From an uncultured Eubacteriales bacterium (lineage in GTDB: Bacteria; Bacillota; Clostridia; Peptostreptococcales; Anaerovoracaceae), in contig UQXL01000007.1 in the NCBI GenBank assembly GCA_900545135.1, positions 24,504 to 88,503 of the forward strand: a stretch of DNA of 64,000 nucleotides. Direction: 5' to 3'. How positions within the stretch are numbered: position 1 is the first letter of the stretch; each line of letters opens with the position of its first letter. The position numbers and the translations under genes are program-made. The notes beneath the pieces are model-generated. The model had not been told where the DNA came from. It saw only the letters and a program-made list of their open reading frames with translations, and ran no database searches. Below are positions 32,849 through 42,165 of the stretch, piece after piece.

Positions 32849-34588
32849 ATGAAAAATCATACTTTAAAACGTCTTTTCGGATATTTAAAATTCCACAGGC
32901 TCCGTTTGTTCTTCGTCCTGCTGTTCGCTGCCGTAAGCACTGTTTTTACAGTAATGGCTCCTTTCGTCATAGGCAAGGTGACAACAACGCTATTTGACAG
33001 CATCAAAGACGGTGTGTTTTACTGGGAAAACATCGTTTGGCTACTTTCAGCCCTGATTTTCCTATATCTGACCTCTCAGTTTTTTTCATTCTTGCAGGGA
33101 TTTCATATGGCAAAAATCACATCAAATGTAATACATGAAATCCGAAGCGATATTGATAAAAAAATGCACAAATTAAAGCTGAACTACTATGATACCCACA
33201 CCCATGGCGATATTCTCAGCATAATTACCAACGATGTGGACACCATTAGCAATACCATAAGTCAAAATCTCACTTCTATAGTCACACAGGTTATTACCGC
33301 TGTAGGAATCCTGTTCATGATGTTATCAATCAGTCCGAAGCTCACGCTGATTCCCGTTATAATGGTGCCTCTGTCTTTATTGAGCGCGGCGGGAGTAATG
33401 AAATCCGGCGGAAAGCATTATGAAAGGCAACAGGCGTTGCTGGGAGAGCTTAACGGATATATCGAAGAAATGTATAACGGTCAGCAAATAGTTCAAGCCT
33501 TCAGCTATCAGAATAAAGCGACCGAGCAGTTTCATGCCCTTAACGAAGCTCTTAAAAGCAGCTCGTATAAAGCAGAAACAACCGCAGGCGCAGTTAGCCC
33601 CATTACTACTTTTGTAAACGATATGGGATACGTCACTTGTGCTTTAATCGGCTGCTTGCGCGCCGTCGGCGGCTTTATCGCAATAGGAAATGTCCAGGCT
33701 ATGCTTGAATACACTCGTCAGTTTGCCGAACCTTTTTCCTCATTGGCCGGTATGGCGGGCACCTTTGGCGCAGCAAAAGCCGCAGGAGATCGAATCTTTG
33801 CTTTGCTTGACGCGGAGGAAGAATTGCCTGAGGCAGAAAACACCGTCGTTCCTGAGGAGCGCTCCGGCAGCGTGACTTTCCAAAACGTTCAGTTCGGATA
33901 TACAAAGGATCGCCTGCTCATGAAAGATGTAAATCTTACCGTAAAGCCGGGGCAAAAGGTCGCTATCGTCGGCCCGACCGGAGCAGGCAAAACCACGCTT
34001 ATCAATCTTTTAATGCGCTTCTATGAAGTAAACAGCGGCGCCATCTCGGTTGACGGAGTAAATATAAAGGATATGTCCCGAGAAGAGCTCAGAAGCCGTT
34101 TCGGCATGGTATTGCAGGATACATGGCTCTTTGAAGGTACCATAGCAGATAATCTGGGATATGCGGCAGAAAACATGGATAGAGATTCGATAATCGCCGC
34201 CGCAAAATCTGCCTGCGCTCATAATTTCATAAAAACCCTTCCAGACGGTTACGACATGAAGCTTTCTAAAGGAGCTGAAAACATTTCTCAAGGCGAGCGC
34301 CAGCTTCTTACCATCGCTCGTGCAATCGCCTCTGACCCTGAAATCATGATCCTTGACGAAGCCACAAGCAACGTGGATACTCATACGGAGATTCTGATTC
34401 AGCGTGCCATGACACAGCTCATGAAAGACCGAACCAGCTTCGTTATTGCCCACAGGCTTTCCACTATACGCGACGCCGATATGATTTTGTACATGGAGGA
34501 CGGAGATATAAAGGAAATTGGAACGCATGACGAGTTGATGAAAAGAGGCGAAAAATACGCAGCCCTTTATAACAGCCAGTTTGCATAA
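32849..34588 (+). CDS. ABC multidrug-type exporter half, catalytic ATPase site
   Basis: Second half-transporter (579 residues) with six helices and an intact ATPase core: Walker A GPTGAGKT, Walker B ILDEATSNVD with catalytic Glu, and the switch His in IAHRLST. Its signature is ISQGERQ rather than LSGGQ, as expected for the subunit whose signature completes the partner's degenerate site. It is coupled to the preceding gene by a 1-bp gap. Substrate unknown; export of a drug or peptide is likely. Confidence 0.93.
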   Translation: MKNHTLKRLFGYLKFHRLRLFFVLLFAAVSTVFTVMAPFVIGKVTTTLFDSIKDGVFYWENIVWLLSALIFLYLTSQFFSFLQGFHMAKITSNVIHEIRSDIDKKMHKLKLNYYDTHTHGDILSIITNDVDTISNTISQNLTSIVTQVITAVGILFMMLSISPKLTLIPVIMVPLSLLSAAGVMKSGGKHYERQQALLGELNGYIEEMYNGQQIVQAFSYQNKATEQFHALNEALKSSSYKAETTAGAVSPITTFVNDMGYVTCALIGCLRAVGGFIAIGNVQAMLEYTRQFAEPFSSLAGMAGTFGAAKAAGDRIFALLDAEEELPEAENTVVPEERSGSVTFQNVQFGYTKDRLLMKDVNLTVKPGQKVAIVGPTGAGKTTLINLLMRFYEVNSGAISVDGVNIKDMSREELRSRFGMVLQDTWLFEGTIADNLGYAAENMDRDSIIAAAKSACAHNFIKTLPDGYDMKLSKGAENISQGERQLLTIARAIASDPEIMILDEATSNVDTHTEILIQRAMTQLMKDRTSFVIAHRLSTIRDADMILYMEDGDIKEIGTHDELMKRGEKYAALYNSQFA

Positions 34589-34609
34589 TAAAGCTCTCCC
34601 CGCCACCAA

Positions 34610-34635
34610 GCAAAGGGTCCTTTACGGCCCTTTGC
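34610..34635 (+). terminator. Hairpin after the ABC exporter operon
   Basis: GCAAAGGG and CCCTTTGC form a perfect 8-bp stem with a 10-nt loop, 22 bp past the stop codon. There is no clear T run after it, so it may be a weak terminator or an mRNA-stabilising end. Confidence 0.45.
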
Positions 34636-34655
34636 GGGAGTCTTTGCGGAACTTA

Positions 34656-34709
34656 AAAAACAGCGCTTTGATAAATTGCCGGCATAATGCTCGAAGCAAT
34701 TCAAAGCGC
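34656..34709 (-). terminator. Minus-strand terminator-like hairpin
   Basis: On the minus strand GCGCTTTGAATTGC pairs with GCAATTTATCAAAGCGC (three extra bases) and is followed by TGTTTTTTAAG. It would stop leftward transcripts, yet no leftward gene is visible between here and the tRNA-Pro terminator, so it may simply block read-through into the ABC operon. Confidence 0.5.
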
Positions 34710-34824
34710 CTTTGTCAACAGCATACAGCTGTTATATTTTCAGCCAACTGAAATCCTATCAAGTAGCGCAAATCTTGTGTCACACTTAATTCCCTAATAT
34801 TCCCCCGATTTTCGCTTTTTCTTT

Positions 34825-34986
34825 GGACGGGCAAAGCACTCTGTTACCATCAACTCCTTAAGACGTATATTTACAGCAAATATTTATACTCATGCAGACC
34901 AACCTACCATAATAGAAGCTGAAAAGATAATTGCTGACAATCAAAAAGTGTCACAGAGAGTGTCACGCTTAAATGCACGAAAATGA
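34825..34986 (+). pseudogene. Tyrosine integrase remnant (C-terminal tail)
   Basis: An open frame without a start reads GRAKHSVTINSLRRIF and then TANIYTHADQPTIIEAEKII, ending in NARK and TGA 34984-34986. IYTHAD is the usual neighbourhood of the catalytic Tyr of phage-type integrases, and the downstream helix fits an integrase C-terminus. Everything upstream of about 34825 is lost. It lies about 100 bp from tRNA-Pro, a typical integration target. The rest of the 34589-35035 gap holds only the two hairpins listed. Confidence 0.6.
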
Positions 34987-35035
34987 CCGATTTTGCACAC
35001 TTTATCAATATAAACGCATCGGCTCATATCAACGT

Positions 35036-35083
35036 AAAAACCGCCGAAACGATTGAAAATCCAACAGTTTCAGCGGTTTTTTT
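35036..35083 (-). terminator. Terminator of tRNA-Pro (bidirectional shape)
   Basis: AAAAACCGCCGAAAC and GTTTCAGCGGTTTTTTT form a long stem with T runs at both ends, 3 bp beyond the tRNA 3' end. It can also stop rightward transcripts. Confidence 0.8.
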
Positions 35084-35085
35084 AT

Positions 35086-35162
35086 TGGTCGGGATGACAG
35101 GATTCGAACCTGCGGCCTTTGCGTCCCGAACGCAACGCTCTACCAAGCTGAGCCACATCCCG
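35086..35162 (-). tRNA. tRNA-Pro (anticodon CGG)
   Basis: On the minus strand: acceptor CGGGATG/CATCCCG, D arm with GGCTCAGCTTGGTAGAGC, anticodon loop TTCGGGA, T loop TTCGAAT, discriminator A and encoded CCA. The 77-nt length is normal. The gap on its 5' side (35163-35378) contains two short hairpins (35243-35293) but no gene. Confidence 0.95.
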
Positions 35163-35378
35163 TAACGCAAAATATATTATCATATTTTCAAAATTTTGTC
35201 TACCCTAAGCGAAAGTTATATTCAAATATATTGCAACACGACTCGCAAAGCGTCGTGCTCTCAGTTCAGTACGCAGAGAGCCGCGATACGCAAACCGGCA
35301 CGGTGCAGTCGGAAGCCGGGGAGAAGGGGGGGTAAAGTCAAGTGTCAATAAGTAAAGGTGCCATTGGACAAAATCTGA

Positions 35379-36518
35379 CTATCTGTTTCTTCCTATCTCC
35401 CAGAGGGCGTCCGTCAATCTTTCTATATCCTTTTTTGAATTGAACGGTCCTACACTTATTCTTACGCCGCCGGTTCCCCATGTCCCCACGGTCTTATGCG
35501 CCAGCCCGGCGCAGTGGTATCCGCCTCTGACGGCTATCCCATATTTGCTGTTTAAGACAGATGTCACTTCCTCTGCCTCCATTCCGTCTATATTTATCAG
35601 GGAAATGCCGGTCTTTTTTGATGGTTCAGGGCCGTAAAGACTTATGAAGTCCATATTCATGAGCCGCTCGTCGAGACATGCAATCAGCTCCTCTTCATAA
35701 TCACCTATGACATCCAAACCGATTTTCTTGATGAATCCGGCGCTGTAACCAAGGCCTATGATTGCCGGCGCGTTTATGGTACCCGATTCAAAGCCCTCAG
35801 GAAATTCTTCCGGCTGAACGCGGCTCTTTGACTCCGTACCTGTTCCCCCTTGCTGCGTCGAGCTTAACTTTATGTACGGAGAGACGTACAAGGCTCCCGT
35901 TCCGAGGGGGCCAAGGAGTCCTTTGTGCCCCGGAAGCGCCAGCATGTCTATATTGAGTTCTTCCACATTTAAGTTCATCGTCCCGGCGCCTTGGGCTCCG
36001 TCCACCATAAAGGCTATGCCGTTCTTGCGCGCGATTCCCCCCATCTCCTTGAGGGGCATCTTGGTTCCCGTCACATTGGATGCGGCGGTAACCACTATGA
36101 GGGACGTATTGCTCTTTATGGCTCTTTCTATGTCCTGGGGATTTATTTCTCCACGTTTGTTGCCTTTGACTATGGAGTGGCTTATGCCCTCCTTTTCCAT
36201 GGCTTTCAGCGGACGTAAAACTGAATTGTGCTCCATGGAAGTTGTAATGACGTGATCCCCGTTTTCGAGGAAACCATGAAGCCCCATGTTCAGGGCTTCT
36301 GTCGTGTTTTTCGTGAAAACCAGCCTTTCAGCTGCGCTGATATTAAACAGCTCGGCGACAGCCCGTCTTGCGTGGTAAACCTTTTCGCCTGTTTTCATGG
36401 ACATGAAATGCCCCGATCTGCCGGGATTTCCGCAATATTTTAATATACATTCTTCCATAGCGGCGACCATTCCCCTTGGCTTGGGAAAAGACGTCGCTCC
36501 GTTATCGAGATATATCAT
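35379..36518 (-). CDS. Cysteine desulfurase/selenocysteine lyase-like PLP enzyme
   Basis: Class V aminotransferase-fold enzyme (379 residues) that would release sulfur or selenium from cysteine or selenocysteine. It starts MIYLDNGATSFPKP; the PLP Lys is Lys199 in LPGHKGLLGP, and the substrate Cys is probably Cys336 (GGYHCAGLAHK). It belongs to the stand-alone type of family often found in selenium-using Clostridia rather than the isc/suf operons. The start at 36516-36518 follows AGGTGAT. Target not known. Confidence 0.9.
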   Translation of the reverse strand: MIYLDNGATSFPKPRGMVAAMEECILKYCGNPGRSGHFMSMKTGEKVYHARRAVAELFNISAAERLVFTKNTTEALNMGLHGFLENGDHVITTSMEHNSVLRPLKAMEKEGISHSIVKGNKRGEINPQDIERAIKSNTSLIVVTAASNVTGTKMPLKEMGGIARKNGIAFMVDGAQGAGTMNLNVEELNIDMLALPGHKGLLGPLGTGALYVSPYIKLSSTQQGGTGTESKSRVQPEEFPEGFESGTINAPAIIGLGYSAGFIKKIGLDVIGDYEEELIACLDERLMNMDFISLYGPEPSKKTGISLINIDGMEAEEVTSVLNSKYGIAVRGGYHCAGLAHKTVGTWGTGGVRISVGPFNSKKDIERLTDALWEIGRNR

Positions 36519-36557
36519 TTTAATCACCTGCCCCGCGTAACACCGCAAGATAATAAA

Positions 36558-36581
36558 ATAGAGGACCGTTAGGTCCTCTAT
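36558..36581 (-). terminator. Terminator of the SanA/YdcF-like gene
   Basis: ATAGAGGACC and GGTCCTCTAT form a perfect 10-bp stem with a 4-nt loop, followed on the minus strand by TTTATTAT. It separates the SanA/YdcF-like gene from the desulfurase gene. Confidence 0.75.
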
Positions 36582-36682
36582 ATACTATGCTCATATTCTT
36601 TTTTCTGTTACTATCTCATGTGCATCGCATGGGCTCTTTGCCTGCGCTATTCGCCTTGCGCTTTTATCTTATGTTACTCAGG

Positions 36683-37399
36683 CTATTCGCCGTGGCTTAT
36701 CAGTCCGCTGCCGCTTATAGGAATTGTTTCGCCGCCGATTAGCGGTTTAGCCTTAAGCATCGCCTTGAAGAAATCCTTATTTCTGGCGAGAAATTCTCTG
36801 AAGTCTCTCAGCATCTGTCCTCCGTAATGTTCCTGATCGGACGATGCGCCTATGACTTCCAGACCTAATTTTTCACCTATGTAAAGCGCCCTGTATTCGT
36901 GATATTTCTGCGTGACCACGACTGCTCTTTCCACACCGAAAATGCTCTGCGCTCTGTACATCGAATCATAGGTGGAAAAGCCCGCATGGTCGCAGAAAAT
37001 ATCTTCTTCCGGGACTCCTGCTTCTTTAGCATAAGAAAGCATGACATGTATCTCGTTATGTCCTATCTGCCCGTTATCGCCGCTCAGAAGCAGCTTTGGT
37101 GCTACGCCTTTTTTATACAGAGCGATACCTAAGTCTAATCTGTCCTGCAGCATAGGCGTCGGCGTTTCACTGTCGGAAATGCCGGCACCCAGAACTATTA
37201 TGCAGTCGGCATCGAATTCAGCTAATTTATCTGCATCGGTCTGCGACATCTCTTCGCGGTCGGTTGCAGCATATAGAATCTTCTCATCGACGCTGCCTTT
37301 GACGTATAGATTTATGAAAAAGCTGGCGATTAGCCCCGCCAAAGCCAGGCAAACTATGATAACGCCTACTCTGAGCAGAATCTTTTTTAATCTTGCCAT
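36683..37399 (-). CDS. SanA/YdcF-family (DUF218) membrane protein
   Basis: Protein of 238 residues with one N-terminal membrane helix (about 9-31) and a DUF218 domain on the outside: CIIVLGAG, LLLSGDNG, ILY-type Asp/His residues and VVVTQKYHEYRAL. The family includes E. coli SanA (envelope barrier) and YdcF (nucleotide binding); the reaction is unknown. It is the third of three leftward genes after the LTA-synthase-like gene and an acetyltransferase. Confidence 0.88.
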   Translation of the reverse strand: MARLKKILLRVGVIIVCLALAGLIASFFINLYVKGSVDEKILYAATDREEMSQTDADKLAEFDADCIIVLGAGISDSETPTPMLQDRLDLGIALYKKGVAPKLLLSGDNGQIGHNEIHVMLSYAKEAGVPEEDIFCDHAGFSTYDSMYRAQSIFGVERAVVVTQKYHEYRALYIGEKLGLEVIGASSDQEHYGGQMLRDFREFLARNKDFFKAMLKAKPLIGGETIPISGSGLISHGE

Positions 37400-37433
37400 A
37401 TATCTTTATATCCTCTGGTTTATAAGCCGCGGT

Positions 37434-37994
37434 TTATCTGACTGGGCGGCGCTCATGCTGTTCTTCCCATTCTTCCCTGAGTATTGAAAAAACCATGTTG
37501 TCTCTGTCAGTTCCGTCATATATGTGATAACCTCTGCGCTGCAGACCCTCGTATTTGAATCCGCATTTTTCTATGACGCGCTGAGATCTTTTGTTGTTTG
37601 GCGAAGTACATATTGCCATGACGACAAGGCCGTATTTCTCAAATCCATAATTCATCACAGCTTTGGCGGCCTCGGTCATATAGCCTTTTCCCCAATATTC
37701 CCGGGAAAGAGAATATCCCATCTCCCTGCTGTTTACGTCTTCTCGCCTGCGGTCATTTTCAAGGGAAATGCTTCCGATTATCTTGTGAGACTCCTTCTCT
37801 CTTATGGCCCATGTATTGCTCTTCATGAACAGCTCGCGAATTATCTGTCTTGACTCTTCCGGACTTTCATGCGACTTCCAGCCAGCGTTGGGCCCTACCT
37901 CAGGATCTTTGGCGTAACTGTATAATTCTTGCGCGTCCTCTTCACAGTCGCGCCATGGAGTAAGCATAAGTCTCTCGGTTATGATGTTTTCCAT
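37434..37994 (-). CDS. GNAT acetyltransferase, RimJ/RimL type
   Basis: Acetyltransferase of 186 residues with the RimJ/RimL pattern: ITERLMLTPWRD at the start, IGSISLEND, MGYSLSREYWGKGYMTEAAKAVMNYGF (acetyl-CoA site WGKGYM) and NKRSQRVIEKCGFKYEG near the end. It probably acetylates an N-terminal amine of a ribosomal or other protein. The start at 37994 has AAAGGA 7 bases upstream; the earlier ATG overlaps the previous stop codon. Confidence 0.87.
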   Translation of the reverse strand: MENIITERLMLTPWRDCEEDAQELYSYAKDPEVGPNAGWKSHESPEESRQIIRELFMKSNTWAIREKESHKIIGSISLENDRRREDVNSREMGYSLSREYWGKGYMTEAAKAVMNYGFEKYGLVVMAICTSPNNKRSQRVIEKCGFKYEGLQRRGYHIYDGTDRDNMVFSILREEWEEQHERRPVR

Positions 37995-38008
37995 ATGGGT
38001 TCCTTTCA

Positions 38009-40006
38009 TTACTCGGTGGTACTGAGGATTTCGTTTCCTTTCTTCTCGATTTGACTTACTTTCATGTTCTTCGCATCGTCAGGGTCGACGTCCTCGAGAA
38101 GCCCGAGGATATTTTCCCCGAGATAAATGGTCTTAAGAGTTTCTCCGTCAAGAGTTATCTTGCTGTATTCCGTAAAGTTCTGGCCTTTTATATAATATTT
38201 ATCGCCTATCTTTACGACTTCCTCTATTTTGATATCTTTTACGCCCATCTTCATCTTTGTAGGTTCGAAAGGATTTTCACCGCCGTATATATATCCCTTT
38301 CCATAGAGCATGTCATATCCGAGAGCCTTAAGGTCCTGCAGGTATGTCTCGCTGTTCTTATGGTTCTGCTGATAGGTGAATATGGTTCCCACCTGCATGT
38401 CGAGCATTTCAAGAACGTGGGAAGCGAGCTGGTAAGAATACATATCTTCATCATCGCCGTCGAGGGCAAAGTTGCTCCAGATGACGTATTCCGTTCCGTA
38501 CAGATTTCCGTTTTCCAGGTCGTCCTCAGTCATTTCGATGGCCGGAATGTGATCCCCGTACATGACTAATACGATAGGTTCATCGTATTTTTCAAACTCT
38601 TCAACCAGCTTTCCTATAAACTGGTCCATTTCATATATCTGATTGGCATAATATTCAAATTTCCACTTGAGCTCTTCTGTCGGAGCGGAATCTACTGTTA
38701 TTTCTGGATTCTTCAGCACCTGCTCTGTCGGATATTTTCCGTGGCCCTGAACGGAAATCGTATAGATCATATCCCTTTCTTCCGTCGAGTTCAGAGCGTC
38801 CAGCATGCATTCTACCAGTACGTCGTCTTTAGCCCAGTTTTTAGGCGTTTTTTCTACATTATTCATGTACTCAAGACTGGTGAAAGTGTCCATTCCCATG
38901 TTGGCAAATACGGTATTTCTGTTATAGAATACGGCTCTGTGGTTGTGTATTGCATGGGTCGAATAGCCGAGGCTCTTTAAATCATAGCACAAAGTCTCGA
39001 GAGTCTTTTCTTTGAGAATAGATTTGTACGGATATTCTCCCGGCCCGAAAAATTTTGCGCTTAAGCCCGACATTACCTCAAACTCAACGTTAGCGGTACC
39101 TGCTCCGCAGGCAGGTACCGTGAGCTGGCCTGACGGATAATTCTCTACGAGATTCCTGAAATTAGGACAAGCTTCCTTGTTTAGCTCTATGGACTTTACA
39201 GTGGACGGATCTATAAAAGACTCCAACTGCAGGAATACGATATTAGGATGCTCTTCATCCTCATCTTTCTGCTCAAGGAGCATGGCCTTGTCGTCTCCAA
39301 GTTCTTCTTCACTGAAGATGTCAAGGATGGAGTCCTTGCTGTATTTTTCAGGCTTGCTGATGCCGGTATTGAGCCATGTGTTGGTAAAACAGTAGACTAC
39401 TCCGTAATCTCTGTAAGCGTATGCCAGGTTTCCGAAGAAGGTCTGAACTCTTCCTGAATTTATCATGAAAGATGTCATTCCGAAAGTCACTGCGAAAACT
39501 ACAGCTATGCCTACCAGGTTGCGTTTCCACTTGACCGGCATCGCCTTTTTAGGGCCTTTGATATAGAGAAGCACTAAAAGCGCTATAGCCAGGACAACTC
39601 CGGCCGCGGCCATTACTATCTGCGCGGTCGACAGATAATTGGTGACGATGGTAATACCGTCGTCGAGGATGCTGAGGTCTTTCACGGTGAAAGGAGTCAT
39701 TCTCTGTGTAAGTATTACCCCGTTTACAATTCCTATTACCAGCCAGAAAATAGTTATTATGGTAAAGACAAACAGCCTGCGCTTAAACACTGACGCTATA
39801 ACAAGCGTGGCGAATATGATCAGCGTGTTATACAAGAATACCAGCGGATCATGGAACATGAACTGTATGCCGCCCCACACCGACGTGGTCGGAAATCTTC
39901 CCAGGGTCTCTATGAGCAGATTCAGGATAAGCGCCCATAAAGCCGCCACGGCAAAGCTGTTATGCGTAATTTTGTAGAGTCTCTGTCGGCCGCTCATGGT
40001 CTCCAC
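38009..40006 (-). CDS. LTA synthase-family sulfatase (phosphoglycerol transferase)
   Basis: Membrane enzyme (665 residues) with five helices in about residues 17-185 and an extracellular sulfatase-type domain. The metal and nucleophile residues are visible: Glu262 (FLQLESFIDP), Thr304 (GAGTANVEFEV) and YGDHIPA. The family makes glycerol-phosphate polymers (lipoteichoic acid) or modifies glycans with phosphoglycerol from phosphatidylglycerol. The start is uncertain (GTG 40006 or ATG 39999); there is no good ribosome site for either. It follows rsmA by 80 bp. Confidence 0.9.
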   Translation of the reverse strand: METMSGRQRLYKITHNSFAVAALWALILNLLIETLGRFPTTSVWGGIQFMFHDPLVFLYNTLIIFATLVIASVFKRRLFVFTIITIFWLVIGIVNGVILTQRMTPFTVKDLSILDDGITIVTNYLSTAQIVMAAAGVVLAIALLVLLYIKGPKKAMPVKWKRNLVGIAVVFAVTFGMTSFMINSGRVQTFFGNLAYAYRDYGVVYCFTNTWLNTGISKPEKYSKDSILDIFSEEELGDDKAMLLEQKDEDEEHPNIVFLQLESFIDPSTVKSIELNKEACPNFRNLVENYPSGQLTVPACGAGTANVEFEVMSGLSAKFFGPGEYPYKSILKEKTLETLCYDLKSLGYSTHAIHNHRAVFYNRNTVFANMGMDTFTSLEYMNNVEKTPKNWAKDDVLVECMLDALNSTEERDMIYTISVQGHGKYPTEQVLKNPEITVDSAPTEELKWKFEYYANQIYEMDQFIGKLVEEFEKYDEPIVLVMYGDHIPAIEMTEDDLENGNLYGTEYVIWSNFALDGDDEDMYSYQLASHVLEMLDMQVGTIFTYQQNHKNSETYLQDLKALGYDMLYGKGYIYGGENPFEPTKMKMGVKDIKIEEVVKIGDKYYIKGQNFTEYSKITLDGETLKTIYLGENILGLLEDVDPDDAKNMKVSQIEKKGNEILSTTE

Positions 40007-40086
40007 TTCCTGGATGGTCTGCTCTACTTTGCGGTCAAGTTTTTCAAACTTATCGAATTTGCGTTCGCTGCTTTCATTGCTTGGTT

Positions 40087-40959
40087 CTATGCTCGATTTT
40101 TACTTGATAATCTCTTATACACCTCATTTGATATCTTCTCGAATTCTTCCAGCGTTAACGTCTCCGCTCTTCTTGAAGCATCTATTCCAGCCGCCGCAAG
40201 ACTTGCCGCTATCACTTCCTTGCTGGTCCCCCTTACCGTCTGCAAGGAGTTCAAAAGCGTCTTTCTTCTTTGCCCGAAGCCGGCTTTGATGCACTCAAAA
40301 AAAAGCCTTTTATCCTGAACCTCCGCCGCCTTTTGCTCTCTGAGCTTAAATTTAAGCACCACAGAATCAACTTTTGGCTGAGGAACAAAAACTGTTCTAG
40401 GAACGTCTATTATTTTTTCTACTGTGCAGTAATACTGCACTGCCGCGGAAATAGCGCCGTATGCTTTGCTGCCGGGGCCGGCCTTGATCCTGTCTGCTAC
40501 TTCTTTCTGCATCATGACAGTAATGCTTTCGGCTTTTACTTCCTCGTCAAGGAGCTTCATTATGATAGGAGTGGTGATGTAGTATGGAAGATTTCCTATT
40601 ATCTTTACTTTTTCAGCCTGCTCCTCTTCAATGATTCTATTTATATCAAGTTTTAAAACGTCTTCATTTATAATTCTGACATTGCTGTATTCGCCAAGAG
40701 TTTCCTCCAATATCGGAATCAAAGAGCTATCCACTTCAACAGCTATGACCCTGCGGCCTCTCTCGGCTGCTTCGGCCGTAATGACTCCGATTCCAGGGCC
40801 TATCTCAAGAACTGTATCTTTTTCAGTTATGCCAGTGCCTTCTATTATCTTATCTATTATATTTTTATCGGTGAGAAAATTTTGGCCCAGATTTTTTGAA
40901 AACTTAAAACCGTATTTTTCCCTTATTTCTTTTATGGTTGACTGTTGATAAAGTTTCAT
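40087..40959 (-). CDS. rsmA: 16S rRNA dimethyladenosine transferase RsmA (KsgA)
   Basis: S-adenosylmethionine-dependent methyltransferase (290 residues) that dimethylates two adjacent adenosines near the 3' end of 16S rRNA. Motif I is LEIGPGIGVIT (about 52-62) and the catalytic motif NLPYYITTP (about 123-131); the N-terminal KNLGQNFL is the family signature. It follows rnmV (ribonuclease M5) by 15 bp, the common Firmicutes order. Confidence 0.96.
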   Translation of the reverse strand: MKLYQQSTIKEIREKYGFKFSKNLGQNFLTDKNIIDKIIEGTGITEKDTVLEIGPGIGVITAEAAERGRRVIAVEVDSSLIPILEETLGEYSNVRIINEDVLKLDINRIIEEEQAEKVKIIGNLPYYITTPIIMKLLDEEVKAESITVMMQKEVADRIKAGPGSKAYGAISAAVQYYCTVEKIIDVPRTVFVPQPKVDSVVLKFKLREQKAAEVQDKRLFFECIKAGFGQRRKTLLNSLQTVRGTSKEVIAASLAAAGIDASRRAETLTLEEFEKISNEVYKRLSSKNRA

Positions 40960-40974
40960 CCTGTTTGCTTTTCC

Positions 40975-41517
40975 TCATATTTTTTTCAAAGCTTCCATGA
41001 ACTGCTGCTTCGTTATGCCGAAGCGGTTGAGTTTTTTCAGAAAAGCTCCGCCGTTTCCATAACCTATGCCCAGAACTTCTCCCAGAGCTTCTCTTCTCGC
41101 TTTGGAATCGCTTCTGCCTGTAAGTCCTGCTTCTTCCATATCTTTTTCTGTAAACAAATCGCCGCTCTCTTCTCTCGTAAAAGCGATTTTACCAAGAGCC
41201 CGGGCGATGTCCTCAGGTGCGGCGTTTTCAATCCCTATGTCGTTTCCTTTTTTTGCTTTCTTCCGCGGCATATATACATGCTTGCTTTGAGGGAATTTTT
41301 CAGAGATTCGTCTCCTTATCTCTTCCCCGGAAAAATCGGGGTCTGTCATTATTATCAGCCCTTTTTCTTCGTATGCTTTGGTCAGTAGTTTCCACGTTTC
41401 CCTCGAAATACCGAATCCATGGGTCTCTATTATCAACGCGTCGGCCGCTTTTTGCACTGCGGCCGTATCGTCTCTTCCCTCTACGACGATCGCTTCTTTA
41501 ATTTTCAGCTTGTCCAT
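40975..41517 (-). CDS. rnmV: Ribonuclease M5
   Basis: Toprim-domain nuclease (180 residues) that processes the 5S rRNA precursor. The toprim Glu is in VVEGRDDTAA (about residue 13) and the DxD in MTDPDFSGEE (about 58-60). The C-terminal half is typical of RNase M5 and ends in a Lys-rich region. It is cotranscribed with rsmA and follows the divIC-like gene by 36 bp. Confidence 0.94.
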   Translation of the reverse strand: MDKLKIKEAIVVEGRDDTAAVQKAADALIIETHGFGISRETWKLLTKAYEEKGLIIMTDPDFSGEEIRRRISEKFPQSKHVYMPRKKAKKGNDIGIENAAPEDIARALGKIAFTREESGDLFTEKDMEEAGLTGRSDSKARREALGEVLGIGYGNGGAFLKKLNRFGITKQQFMEALKKI

Positions 41518-41553
41518 ATTTTGAATATTTTCCTTTTATCTTGTCTCACACTG

Positions 41554-42165
41554 CTAAGACTCGTCCTGATTATCACTTTTATCCGTGTCTGCGCTGCCAT
41601 CGGCGGAAGAAACATCGCCGCTGCCGGCAGTGCTTTCCGCGGCATTGCCGTCCGCGGCTGCGGAGCCATCGGCGCTGGCTTCATCGTTTTTAGCATCGTC
41701 CGATGCCTTGTCCTTCTCGCTGTCTGACAAAATGAAGAGTATCTCGTTTTTCTTTATGAGCCGGAGATTCTTCCTTGCCTGCTGCTCTATATATTCGGCT
41801 GAATCAACATGTTCAAGTTCGGCGGTCAGCTCTTCCTTGAGCTGATTAAGTTCCGCCTGTCTTTCCATAAGGCGATCCCTTTCGCTCTTTAGGCTGAGGA
41901 GCTTAAATGCAGAAAACCCGACAGACACGACAAAAATAAACGCCACCGCACTCACGGCCAGCCGCCTTATATTTATAACTGTTTTTTTCTTCTTTTTAAT
42001 TTCCTTTTTCTCAGAAGAGCTTCTGCTCCTGCGTTCGATGTCAAAGACTTCTCCCGTGTTTTCCTGAGGAGCGTATTCTTTTTGCTTTGTTTCTCTCACG
42101 CTGAAAGCTCTGTTCTTTTTCTCAAACTCCCTGAGCCTTTTCCCCTTTTTGCTCATCTTCTTCAC
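41554..42165 (-). CDS. divIC: DivIC/FtsB-like septum formation initiator
   Basis: Bitopic division protein (203 residues): a basic cytoplasmic N-terminus, one membrane helix (about 67-88), an extracellular coiled coil (90-120) and the FtsL/DivIC motif YIEQQARKNLRLIKKNE. DivIC homologues are usually about 100-125 residues; the extra length comes from the basic N-terminus and a long Asp/Ser/Ala/Gly-rich tail (150-203). It overlaps yabQ by 44 bp, matching the yabP-yabQ-divIC order of Bacillus. Confidence 0.9.
   Translation of the reverse strand: MKKMSKKGKRLREFEKKNRAFSVRETKQKEYAPQENTGEVFDIERRSRSSSEKKEIKKKKKTVINIRRLAVSAVAFIFVVSVGFSAFKLLSLKSERDRLMERQAELNQLKEELTAELEHVDSAEYIEQQARKNLRLIKKNEILFILSDSEKDKASDDAKNDEASADGSAAADGNAAESTAGSGDVSSADGSADTDKSDNQDES

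Noticed and set aside
34983..35165. Frame ending in GMTGFEPA-type sequence
   Set aside because: It is the antisense reading of tRNA-Pro, a well-known false protein in databases.
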